From positions 1-64,000 of the forward strand of contig CALUCD010000006.1 of NCBI GenBank assembly GCA_943914465.1: DNA of 64,000 nt, written 5' to 3'. The translations under genes were made by a program, and so were the position numbers. Below, piece by piece: positions 1-7,872 of this stretch. Source of the stretch: an uncultured Corynebacterium sp. Lineage in GTDB: Bacteria; Actinomycetota; Actinomycetes; Mycobacteriales; Mycobacteriaceae. The notes beneath the pieces were generated by a model, which ran no database searches, was not told where the DNA came from, and saw only the letters and a program-made list of their open reading frames with translations. Position 1 is the stretch's first letter; the number at the start of each line of letters is the position of its first letter.

Positions 1-16
1 CCGCGCCGTTCGCGAC

Positions 17-622
17 CTACAACCAGCCCAAGCGCTCTGCGGCGCGCGCCGCAGCATACCGGTTCGTGGTATTGGTTTTCGCCAGAACCGACGAGATATG
101 GTTGCGCACGGTGCCCTCTGAAAGATGCATCGTGCGGGCAATTGAGCGCACTTCCGCTCCCGTGACGGCTAGGCGGCACAGTTCCTTCTCGCGGGCGGTA
201 AGCGGATTCGCGTGACTGCCTCTTGCGGCCGACGCGAGCTCGGGATCGACAACGCGCAGACCTGCGGCAACTTTTCGGATTGCTTCACCCAGCTGCTCCG
301 GTGGGGTTTCTTTGACTACAAAACCTGAGACTCCTGCCTCGAGTGCGCGGTGGAGGTACCCGGGGCGGCCAAACGTCGTCACGATGATCACTCGGCAGGG
401 TGCGTCCAGCCGCAGCAGCTGTTCAGCCAGGTCTAGCCCTGATTGCCCTGGCATTTCGATGTCAAGTAGTGCCACATCAACGCGTTCGTGTTGGACGTAC
501 GAAACCACGCCGTCTGCTGACGTGAACGTGGCGACAACACTGATATCGGGCTCGGCGTCAAGCAGCGCAGCGAGCGCACCGACGATGAGCAATTGGTCGT
601 CGGCGATGAGTACCCGGATCAC
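17..622 (-). CDS. LuxR/NarL-family two-component response regulator
   Basis: A 201-residue DNA-binding response regulator. The N-terminal receiver domain (about 1-120) has the acidic pair in IADD, the phospho-acceptor Asp in LLDIEMPG and the conserved Lys in VVKETPP. The C-terminal LuxR-type helix-turn-helix (about 137-198) contains LTAREKELCRLA and LSEGTVRNHISS. Its ATG overlaps the stop of the upstream sensor kinase by four bases (ATGA), so the two are translationally coupled and almost certainly a cognate pair. With the ABC exporter genes upstream it probably senses an envelope or drug signal and controls that exporter; this is inferred from context. The signal is not visible. Confidence 0.93.
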   Translation of the reverse strand: MIRVLIADDQLLIVGALAALLDAEPDISVVATFTSADGVVSYVQHERVDVALLDIEMPGQSGLDLAEQLLRLDAPCRVIIVTTFGRPGYLHRALEAGVSGFVVKETPPEQLGEAIRKVAAGLRVVDPELASAARGSHANPLTAREKELCRLAVTGAEVRSIARTMHLSEGTVRNHISSVLAKTNTTNRYAAARAAERLGWL

Positions 623-1650
623 AATTGCACCACCACTTTCGTGCCTGGCCCTTCGACCGTCATGGTCGCACCCGCTGCGATAACCCGCTCATTGATGCTG
701 CTCAGCTGTGCTCCTTGAGGTAGGCCACAGCCGCCATCGGCGACTTTGAGGCTATCTTCGTGCACATCGATGGTGCACCACGGGGATCCTGAATGTTTGA
801 TCACGTTGGTCACCGCCTCGCGAATCACCCATGCGAAGAGCGGCTCGTCGCATTCGCTTTCTACGTTGACTGTTGCTTCGATGCCTGCAGCCGCAAGCGC
901 CTGCTGCGCGTACATGAGTTCGTTGTTCAGGTTAGGGGTGTGTGTTTGATGGACGACACTGCGCGCATCCCGAAGCGCCTGACGCGACAGTTCGATCACG
1001 GTATCCAGCTCACGCGCCGCCTGTTTTGGATCCTCGGTGGCAAGTCTGCGGGCGAGGACCGCCCGCAGACTCAGTACCGTCAATGAGTGGCCGAGAACGT
1101 CATGAACGTCACGGTAGATTGCCTCTCGTTGCCGTGAATGTTCGAGCTCTGCTGCGAGTTCGGCTCGGCTCTGGTACTCGGTTTCGATAGCGATCTGCGC
1201 GGAGACAATGTAGGCGACGATAGCCGCAAGGGCGAACATAAACCAGCTGCCGTCCACTGGAAAGCTCGCAGGAATGGGCGCGGCAGCCAGAACAATGGCT
1301 GTGAGGGCGATGAAGCCCCGCTTGGGGCTCAGACAGACTTGGGAAAAGGCGGCGAAATACGGCAGAAGTACTACGGCGTGGGATTTGATCACGGCTGTAA
1401 GGATCGCGACGCACGCAATGAGCGGCAGGGCCCAGAACACAAATCGAGCCCAGTCGGCAGTGTACGGGTATGCATGCCCGTAACCCAGCGCGGCAAGGTA
1501 AAACAGCGAAAAGGCAGTGATGGCTGCGACCCCGGCAATACGCTGGCTAACGGACAAATCGAGCACGAAGACGACAGCCAGCGGGAAGCTCATACCGACT
1601 AGCCACAGCCCGCCAGAAAAGGCCGTCGTGGTGTCGAACTTGCGTTCCAC
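619..1650 (-). CDS. Sensor histidine kinase (HisKA_3 type)
   Basis: A membrane sensor kinase of about 343 residues. Several N-terminal hydrophobic segments are followed by the dimerisation/phospho-acceptor motif RDVHDVLGHSLTVLSLRA, typical of HisKA_3 kinases that pair with LuxR-type regulators, then an ATPase region with an N-box (REAVTNVIKHS) and a G-box (VADGGCGLP). The reading frame extends upstream to 1827, but there it lies inside the permease gene. I chose the GTG at 1650 because it sits one base after the permease stop and follows AGAAGGGA. It phosphorylates the downstream regulator, with which it overlaps by four bases. Its ligand is unknown. Confidence 0.88.
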   Translation of the reverse strand: MERKFDTTTAFSGGLWLVGMSFPLAVVFVLDLSVSQRIAGVAAITAFSLFYLAALGYGHAYPYTADWARFVFWALPLIACVAILTAVIKSHAVVLLPYFAAFSQVCLSPKRGFIALTAIVLAAAPIPASFPVDGSWFMFALAAIVAYIVSAQIAIETEYQSRAELAAELEHSRQREAIYRDVHDVLGHSLTVLSLRAVLARRLATEDPKQAARELDTVIELSRQALRDARSVVHQTHTPNLNNELMYAQQALAAAGIEATVNVESECDEPLFAWVIREAVTNVIKHSGSPWCTIDVHEDSLKVADGGCGLPQGAQLSSINERVIAAGATMTVEGPGTKVVVQL

Positions 1651-1651
1651 G

Positions 1652-2413
1652 TCAGCTGCGTCCCTTCTCTCTGCGCTCAAGCAGGGCACTTCCAAGCGCG
1701 AAGATGATTGTCCAGGCCAGGGTAGCAATGACCGCCCACCACAGTGGGTGCTCGACGAACCCGGTGCCATATCGGACTGCCTGTACCCCGTCTGTGAGGG
1801 GGTACCTGGCCAGCGAGATGGGACCATACATTGGGGTGAACCTGGCTATCTGCATCAGCGTCTCTGGAAGCGGGGAAAACACGTTCGCTGCGAAGCCGAG
1901 TACCACGACTGAGCTTGCTGCAACTGCTACCGCGGTTTGGGATCGCAACAGTTGCGCCCAAATAAAGCCGTAGAAACCGAATGGTAATGCAACGAGCACT
2001 GTGATTACGTACGTCAAGGCCCAGACGCGCGCGGGCATGTCTGCGCCGGTCGCGACACCGGTCAAGTAGACAGCGGTGACGGGGAGTACCACATTGACGC
2101 AGATGACGAGTAGCCGCGCAGTGCCAAGTTGTGTCGGGGTGAGGGGAGTGAGCGCGAGCTGCCGGCCCCATCCGGTGGTGTGCTCGATAACGGCGGTGCT
2201 GGCCGAAGATACTGCCCCGGTCACACCCGCGTAGAGGGCCATACCGACGAGCACGTAGCCGGCGATAGTCCCGTTTCCTAGCGGCGCATCGGACTCTGGT
2301 TGCAGTGCGCCGAAGATGAGGTAGAAGATAACTGGCAGTGCGATATTGAAGAACACGGCCGCCCAATCTGACCGCAGGCGTTTCAGGTTGTGTAGGGCAA
2401 ATCTCAGCATCAT
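1652..2413 (-). CDS. ABC-2 type transporter permease
   Basis: A 253-residue integral membrane protein with about six hydrophobic segments, in the ABC-2 exporter class of drug and lantibiotic immunity systems. The start ATG overlaps the stop of the upstream ATPase gene by four bases, and the stop is one base before the sensor kinase GTG, so ATPase, permease, kinase and regulator form one unit. It would form the transmembrane half of the exporter. The substrate cannot be told from sequence; antimicrobial peptide or drug export is a guess from the gene order. Confidence 0.87.
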   Translation of the reverse strand: MMLRFALHNLKRLRSDWAAVFFNIALPVIFYLIFGALQPESDAPLGNGTIAGYVLVGMALYAGVTGAVSSASTAVIEHTTGWGRQLALTPLTPTQLGTARLLVICVNVVLPVTAVYLTGVATGADMPARVWALTYVITVLVALPFGFYGFIWAQLLRSQTAVAVAASSVVVLGFAANVFSPLPETLMQIARFTPMYGPISLARYPLTDGVQAVRYGTGFVEHPLWWAVIATLAWTIIFALGSALLERREKGRS

Positions 2414-3321
2414 GAGCGTGCCCCCTCTGCCAGCTCGGTCAGCTCGGTCGTCTCGGCCGGCTCAGTCGGAGCTGGTGATGTCAGCGCAAGGAATGTCTCT
2501 TCGAGGCTGGCCGCGGCGATCCGCACGTCCCTCGCGTCGGTCTTATTCAGCAGCCACCGTGCCACTTCATCGGAGCGTGGAGTGCGAATGGTGAGTACGC
2601 CATCGGCGTAGTGCGAGTGCGGCACAACGTCGGCGTATCGGGTGCTGACGGCTGCGGTCACCGTGAGCATGCCGCGTTCGGCGGTGAGTGACGTGGTCGG
2701 CGCGTCAGCGATGGCGCTTCCCCGATCCATGATGAGCACTCGCTGCGCGAACTGCTCGGCCTCTTCGAGCTGATGTGTGGAAAACACAATGGTGCGGCCC
2801 TCATTCGCCTGTTCGCGTAGTGCGGCGAAGAACGCCTGCCGGGAGGCGGGGTCGAGGCCGGTCGTTGGCTCGTCAAGAATGAGGATGTCCGGTCGGCCGA
2901 GCAGGGCGAGGGCGAAACGGACGCGCTGTTGCTGGCCGCCGGAGCACGCGCCGACACGCCGATTCGCAATTTCTGCGAGCCTGGCGTGCTCAATCGCGTC
3001 ATCAATCTTGATCGGGTTTGCATGGGTGGCAGCGATCATGGCCAAGGTGTCGCGCACCGTTACATCTGGCAGCAAACCGCCCGTCTGCATCACGGCGCCG
3101 ATACGTGCATCGCTGATGGCCTGGTGCGGAGGTGTACCGCAGACGGTTACCGTGCCAGAAGTTGGGGAAACTAATCCGAGGATCAGTTCAGTCAGGGTGG
3201 TTTTGCCCGCCCCGTTTTTCCCGAGTAGACCGACGATCTCGCCTGCGCCGATATGAAGTGTCAGGTCACGTACCGCGACGAGGTTACCGAAGCGTTTTTC
3301 AAGGTGGTGAGTGTCAATCAT
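2410..3321 (-). CDS. ABC transporter ATP-binding protein
   Basis: A 303-residue ATPase with every expected motif: Walker A GKNGAGKTT (about 34-42), signature CSGGQQQR, Walker B ILILDEPTTGLD and the switch His in FSTHQLEEAEQF. The last 90 or so residues form the regulatory extension common in ABC-2 exporter ATPases and end in a TEPAETTELTELAE low-complexity tail. It is the first gene of the four-gene minus-strand unit. GTGGAGTC lies directly before the ATG. Only 45 bases separate it from the next gene upstream, so the promoter must be compact or lie in that gene. Confidence 0.92.
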   Translation of the reverse strand: MIDTHHLEKRFGNLVAVRDLTLHIGAGEIVGLLGKNGAGKTTLTELILGLVSPTSGTVTVCGTPPHQAISDARIGAVMQTGGLLPDVTVRDTLAMIAATHANPIKIDDAIEHARLAEIANRRVGACSGGQQQRVRFALALLGRPDILILDEPTTGLDPASRQAFFAALREQANEGRTIVFSTHQLEEAEQFAQRVLIMDRGSAIADAPTTSLTAERGMLTVTAAVSTRYADVVPHSHYADGVLTIRTPRSDEVARWLLNKTDARDVRIAAASLEETFLALTSPAPTEPAETTELTELAEGARS

Positions 3322-3366
3322 GACTCCACTACACCGCGGGCGCGGCGTATGCAGATAGGAGAAATG

Positions 3367-4029
3367 TCATGATTTTTCGAGCACGGTGAGCGCATTTTTC
3401 GATGCCTCGACCAGCTCCTTGTCTTTACAGACTCGTTCCAGCGTTTGCCATTGATGCGGCGGAATAGCCTTGCGGGCAGTGGTGATGACGTCGGCATCGG
3501 GTGTGCCCCAAGCGATCGGCATCGGTGTGATCGTGCGCCAGTGTTGCTTATCGTGGGTTGAACGCTGTGCTCCGACGGCGGCGACTGGCACCTTCGTACC
3601 TGTGGTGTTGTGGGTGTTCGGCAGTGGTTTGGCTACCTGGGAGGTGATCGCCCACCGGGGTGGCAGTTGAGGGTCAACGTTGGTGTTGACGAGAGCGGTG
3701 AGGGTGATTGTGGTGCCCGCGTTTTCAGAGATCAGCGCAGGCGCAAGGGGGTGCGAGTCGTAGAGTGTCTGTGCTTGGCCGACGGATCTCGGAATCAGCA
3801 CAGCCACGACCAGCATCATGATGCCGAAGAGGATCAGCCCGAGTGATCCAAGCAGACGCCAAGGCGACGTGGGGTCGACATACATCCAGACGAGCACGCC
3901 GGCGGTGAGCGAGAGAATGAACAGGGCCACACCGGAAATGACCAGGCTTGTCGTGTTGCGCAGCATCTCGTTGGTTTGTTTGGCGTAAGCCTCGTCGACG
4001 TCGAACCGGAACACGTGCATGTCGCTCAT
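3367..4029 (-). CDS. DUF3239-like membrane protein
   Basis: A 220-residue protein with two adjacent membrane segments near the N-terminus (about 28-50 and 58-80), followed by a soluble domain with no catalytic motif I recognise. It resembles the corynebacterial proteins labelled DUF3239; this is from memory and not certain. It is transcribed in the same direction as the XPB helicase gene upstream and the ABC/two-component unit downstream, but the gaps of about 30 and 45 bases leave open whether it shares a transcript. Function is unknown. Confidence 0.6.
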   Translation of the reverse strand: MSDMHVFRFDVDEAYAKQTNEMLRNTTSLVISGVALFILSLTAGVLVWMYVDPTSPWRLLGSLGLILFGIMMLVVAVLIPRSVGQAQTLYDSHPLAPALISENAGTTITLTALVNTNVDPQLPPRWAITSQVAKPLPNTHNTTGTKVPVAAVGAQRSTHDKQHWRTITPMPIAWGTPDADVITTARKAIPPHQWQTLERVCKDKELVEASKNALTVLEKS

Positions 4030-4059
4030 GGAGGTTTAGTGTAGTGCGCAGGTATCTGC

Positions 4060-5715
4060 CTACAGGTCTGCTGCGTCCACTAACCGGTAGGCATAGCCTT
4101 GTTCAGCCAGGAAGCGTTGACGCCGTTGCGCGTATTCGGCGTCTAAGGTGTCGCGGGCGATGATGGTGTAAAAGCGTGCCTCGGCACCATCTGCCTTTGG
4201 GCGTAGCAGGCGTCCGAGGCGCTGCGCTTCTTCTTGGCGTGAACCGAATGTGCCGGACACCTGAATTCCTACTGCGGCCTCAGGCAGGTCGATTGAGAAG
4301 TTGGCCACTTTGGACACCACGAGGGTTGAGATCTCTCCACGCCGGAAAGCTGAGAAAGCTTCTTCGCGCTGCTTGGTCGTTGCGGTCCCGCTAATCAGCG
4401 GTGCGCCGATACGGGCGGCGATGTGCTCAAGCTGGTCAACGTACGCGCCGATGATTAGCGTTTGTTTCCCTTCATGTTCAGCGAGGAGTCTTTCCAGTGC
4501 GGCAAGCTTGTTGACGCTGCACGCGGCGATGCGGTAGCGCTCGCGGGTCTCGGCGGTGGCGTAGAGCATCCGTTCCTCTTGGGTGAGGGAGGTGCGCACC
4601 TCTACGCATTCGGCGGTCGCGATAAAGCCTGCCGCTTCTAAGTCTTTCCAGGGGGCGTCGTAACGTTTCGGGCCGATGAGGGAAAAAACGTCGTCTTCGC
4701 GCCCGTCTTCGCGCACGAGGGTTGCGGTCAAGCCGAGCCTGCGGCGTGACTGCAGGTCGGCGGCCATGCGGAAGACTGGCGCTGGCAGGAGGTGGACCTC
4801 GTCGTAGATGATGAGCCCCCAGTCCCGGGAGTCGAATAATTCGAGTGCTTTGTATTCGCCTTTGGTCTTGCGGGTGATCACCTGGTAGGTGGCGATGGTG
4901 ACCGGGCGAATTTCTTTGCGCTCACCAGAGTATTCACCGATCTCTCCCGGGGTGAGTGTGGTGCGCCGTAGCAGCTCATCGCGCCACTGGCGTCCGGCGA
5001 CGGTGTTCGTTACCAGGATCAGGGTGGTGGTTTGCGCCTGCGCCATGGAGGCTGCACCAACGATGGTTTTGCCGGCTCCGCAGGGCAGGACCACAACACC
5101 GGAGCCGCCCGCCCAGAACGATTCCGTGGCGTGCGCTTGGTAGTCGCGCAGCTGCCAGGTATCTGGGCCCTGGGTCTCGCTGGTGAGCTGGATCGGGTGG
5201 TGTTCTCCGTCAACGTAGCCCGCCAGGTCTTCCACCGGCCAGTCAAGTTTGGTCAGTTCTTGCTTGATGCGTCCGCGCTCCGAGGGGTGCACGGGCACCG
5301 TGACATCATCGATCGGCTTGCCGATGAGCGGGGTGATTTTCGCGCTGCGGGTCACCTCAGTCAGCAGCGCAGGCTCGTCAGCCTCCAGGATCAGACCGTG
5401 GGCAGGGTGTTTGACAAGGGTGAGCCGTCCGTAGCGGGCCATCGTTTCTGCGACGTCAATGAGCAGGGACTGTGGGACCGGGAAGCGTGAATACCGTTCC
5501 AGTACATCAACTGCTTGCTCAGCGTCAAAGCCCGCTGCCCGCGCGTTCCACAACGCCAGCGGCGTAATGCGATAAGTGTGAACGTGCTCCGGTGCGCGCT
5601 CCAGCTCCGCGAACGGCGCGATGGCTGCGCGGGCTTCATCTGCTTGAGGGTCTGCGACCTCAAGCAATACAGTTTTGTCCGATTGGACAATGAGGGGTCC
5701 GCTGCCGATGGGCAT
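4060..5715 (-). CDS. DNA repair helicase XPB (ercc3-like)
   Basis: A 551-residue superfamily 2 helicase. The N-terminal region closely follows mycobacterial XPB (GPLIVQSDKTVLLEV, ending in ERAPEHVHTYRITPLALWNA). The helicase core has Walker A VVLPCGAGKTIVGAAS, a DEVH box (LIIYDEVHLLPAP), motif III LTATLVRED, and motif VI RQEEAQRLGRLLRPK. Bacterial XPB unwinds DNA 3' to 5' and is linked to nucleotide excision repair. In mycobacteria it neighbours the Rv0862c-type protein also present here at 7873-10020, although an ABC exporter intervenes in this window. Length is normal for the family. Confidence 0.95.
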   Translation of the reverse strand: MPIGSGPLIVQSDKTVLLEVADPQADEARAAIAPFAELERAPEHVHTYRITPLALWNARAAGFDAEQAVDVLERYSRFPVPQSLLIDVAETMARYGRLTLVKHPAHGLILEADEPALLTEVTRSAKITPLIGKPIDDVTVPVHPSERGRIKQELTKLDWPVEDLAGYVDGEHHPIQLTSETQGPDTWQLRDYQAHATESFWAGGSGVVVLPCGAGKTIVGAASMAQAQTTTLILVTNTVAGRQWRDELLRRTTLTPGEIGEYSGERKEIRPVTIATYQVITRKTKGEYKALELFDSRDWGLIIYDEVHLLPAPVFRMAADLQSRRRLGLTATLVREDGREDDVFSLIGPKRYDAPWKDLEAAGFIATAECVEVRTSLTQEERMLYATAETRERYRIAACSVNKLAALERLLAEHEGKQTLIIGAYVDQLEHIAARIGAPLISGTATTKQREEAFSAFRRGEISTLVVSKVANFSIDLPEAAVGIQVSGTFGSRQEEAQRLGRLLRPKADGAEARFYTIIARDTLDAEYAQRRQRFLAEQGYAYRLVDAADL

Positions 5716-5725
5716 GGGGCAAAGT

Positions 5726-6937
5726 TTAGCGGCGCAGCGCCTCCGACCACTTGGTCACCCGTCCGTTATTGAGGATCGTGCGGCGGTAAATGCGTGCTGC
5801 CAGCCACACGGCGAGCACCGTGGCGGCGAGTGCGATCACGAAGGAGCCTGCGAGTGCGGCGGCGCTGAAGTCGCCCGCAGCATATGCCAGTGGTGCGGTG
5901 AAGACGGAAAATGGTGGGACCCACGATGCGACCTGCATCCAGCTTGACCCCGTGTTTGTCCATCCAAAAGCAGGGATGTAGGCGGAGAGCAAGAGGAGCA
6001 TCAGGATTGGAACCTGGGTGGATTGAAGGTCCTCAGTGCGCTGAACCATCGCCCCGGCAGCCGCGTAGAGGGCGCTGAAGAACAGCATTGCAAGAATCCA
6101 ATACGCGAGCACGATTGGAAGGAATGACCAGTCGATCCGGATGTCTTCGAGGAGCCCAGAAAACTGCAATCCGATTGCGTTGACGCCGAGGATAACCGCG
6201 GTGGCAATGAACCCGAAGCCGAGGTTGCCAAGGATCTTGCCTGCGAGGAAATCCATCGGGCGTACCGCGGCGAGCACGAGTTCAACGACGCGGGAAGATT
6301 TCTCTTCCGTGACACGACTTCCTACTTGCGCAGCGAATGTGATGACGGTGAAGATACTGATCATCATGGCGATGAATGCGGTCAGCACACGCAAGAATTC
6401 AGCCTCACTGTCTGCATCACCTTGGTTCACATCGACCGGGGTCACGGTAATGGGCGGTGCCGCAGCGTCATACTGTTCTTCCGTTATTCCGAGGTTATCC
6501 AGTGCTTCGGCGTGCGTTTGTGTTTGCGCTGCCTCCGAGACCGCATCGACCACGTCCAGCCCCCACAAGCCATCGGTGATCACCTCCCACCCCTCACCAG
6601 CGGCGACAACAGCTGCTTCCACATCGCCGTCACGGACCATGGCTTCTGCCTCGTTGCGGTTCGTCGCAGCCTGCGCCTCAAACCCTGCGGCGGCAAGCAG
6701 TTGCGTATCGACGCCTACTGCGGCCACTTTGGTGCCGTCACCGGCGCCATCGCCGTCTCCATCGGACTTGTTGGCCTGCCACGTTGCAAACCCGATCCCA
6801 GCCAAGCTGAGCAAGGTCAGGATGACGATGGTGATAATGACCCCCTTGGACTTCGCGAGCATCTGCATTTCGCGCAGCGCGGTGGTCTTGATTGTGTGGG
6901 CAGCGGAATATGCGGCCGCGGGTTGTGTGGTGGCCAT
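5726..6937 (-). CDS. ABC-2 transporter permease (NatB/YhaP-like)
   Basis: A 403-residue exporter permease of the NatB/YhaP type: one membrane segment near residue 35, a large extracytoplasmic domain of about 130 residues rich in Asp, Glu and Ala, then five or six membrane segments from about residue 185. The partner ATPase gene lies immediately upstream and its stop shares one base with this ATG (TAATG), so the two are co-translated. NatAB homologues export sodium or lipophilic compounds, but the family is broad and the substrate is not evident. Confidence 0.88.
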   Translation of the reverse strand: MATTQPAAAYSAAHTIKTTALREMQMLAKSKGVIITIVILTLLSLAGIGFATWQANKSDGDGDGAGDGTKVAAVGVDTQLLAAAGFEAQAATNRNEAEAMVRDGDVEAAVVAAGEGWEVITDGLWGLDVVDAVSEAAQTQTHAEALDNLGITEEQYDAAAPPITVTPVDVNQGDADSEAEFLRVLTAFIAMMISIFTVITFAAQVGSRVTEEKSSRVVELVLAAVRPMDFLAGKILGNLGFGFIATAVILGVNAIGLQFSGLLEDIRIDWSFLPIVLAYWILAMLFFSALYAAAGAMVQRTEDLQSTQVPILMLLLLSAYIPAFGWTNTGSSWMQVASWVPPFSVFTAPLAYAAGDFSAAALAGSFVIALAATVLAVWLAARIYRRTILNNGRVTKWSEALRR

Positions 6938-7818
6938 TAGTTGACTACCTCCTTGAACAGTTCGTTGAGGTCGGGGACCAGGCGGGTGAACTCGTGCACT
7001 GGGCCCGCGTTGACGGCTGCCTGTAGAATGCGCTGGTCATCGTCGGTGGTGTCAGCTTCGAGGACGACATGGGTAACCGCATCGTCGACAAACCGAACCC
7101 CCTCCGGGTACCACCCGCGCGCCGGCGTGGCCACCTTGTAGTGAATCGGCCCCTGTGAACGCAGCTCATCCACGGTGCCCTCTGTGACCATCCGGCCGTG
7201 GGCAACGATTCCGACGCGATCACAGAGGCGTTGCACGAGGTCGAGCTGGTGGGAGGAGAAGATCACTGGCACCCCGAATTCGCGAGCGCGGGTGGTCAGC
7301 ATCGAGCTCATCACATCGACGGCCACCGGGTCGAGCCCAGAGAAGGGCTCGTCCAAGATCAAAATGTCAGGATCGTGGATGAGCGACGCCGCAAGCTGGA
7401 CTCGCTGCTGGTTACCGAGTGAAAGGTCATCCAGTTTTGCGTCGAGCCGCTCACCGAGGCCAAGTTCAGTAAGAAGCTCTGTGGCTCGGGTGCTGGCCGT
7501 GGCAGCGTTTATCCCGTGCAGCTGCGCAAGAAACACTAACTGGTTGAGGATTTTGTCCTTGCCATACAGGCCGCGTTCTTCTGGCATGTAGCCGATTCGG
7601 CGACGGGCCGTATCATCAAGTGGCTGTCCGTCGAGCAACACCGCCCCGGAATCGGCTTCGAGCAAGCCGAGTGCGATGCGCATGGTGGTTGATTTGCCAG
7701 CTCCGTTCGAGCCTACAAATCCGTAGATTTCGCCGCTATTGACTGTGAAATCCATCCCATCGAGCGCCTGCACATCGCCGAAGCGCTTGTGTAGGTTCTG
7801 TATGTCCAGCGTGGTCAC
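6937..7818 (-). CDS. ABC transporter ATP-binding protein (NatA-like)
   Basis: An exporter ATPase of 293 residues. Walker A is VGSNGAGKSTT, the signature region reads LSLGNQQRVQLA, Walker B is ILILDEPFSGLD and the switch His is in FSSHQLDLVQRL. The signature starts LSLGN rather than LSGG, as in several NatA-type ATPases. The frame is open to an ATG at 7854, but the GTG at 7818 has AAGGAG eight bases ahead and starts directly on the canonical TTLDIQNLHKRFG domain, so I prefer it. It pairs with the permease downstream through a TAATG junction. Confidence 0.9.
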   Translation of the reverse strand: MTTLDIQNLHKRFGDVQALDGMDFTVNSGEIYGFVGSNGAGKSTTMRIALGLLEADSGAVLLDGQPLDDTARRRIGYMPEERGLYGKDKILNQLVFLAQLHGINAATASTRATELLTELGLGERLDAKLDDLSLGNQQRVQLAASLIHDPDILILDEPFSGLDPVAVDVMSSMLTTRAREFGVPVIFSSHQLDLVQRLCDRVGIVAHGRMVTEGTVDELRSQGPIHYKVATPARGWYPEGVRFVDDAVTHVVLEADTTDDDQRILQAAVNAGPVHEFTRLVPDLNELFKEVVN

Positions 7819-7872
7819 GCGAAGGCTCCTTATCGTTGTGTGGCGGGGCGGCAATAGTTCATGATTTTCATG

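Noticed and set aside
619..1827. Longer sensor kinase starting at 1827.
   Set aside because: The first 59 codons lie entirely in the permease gene in another frame; a coupled GTG with a ribosome-binding site at 1650 is better.
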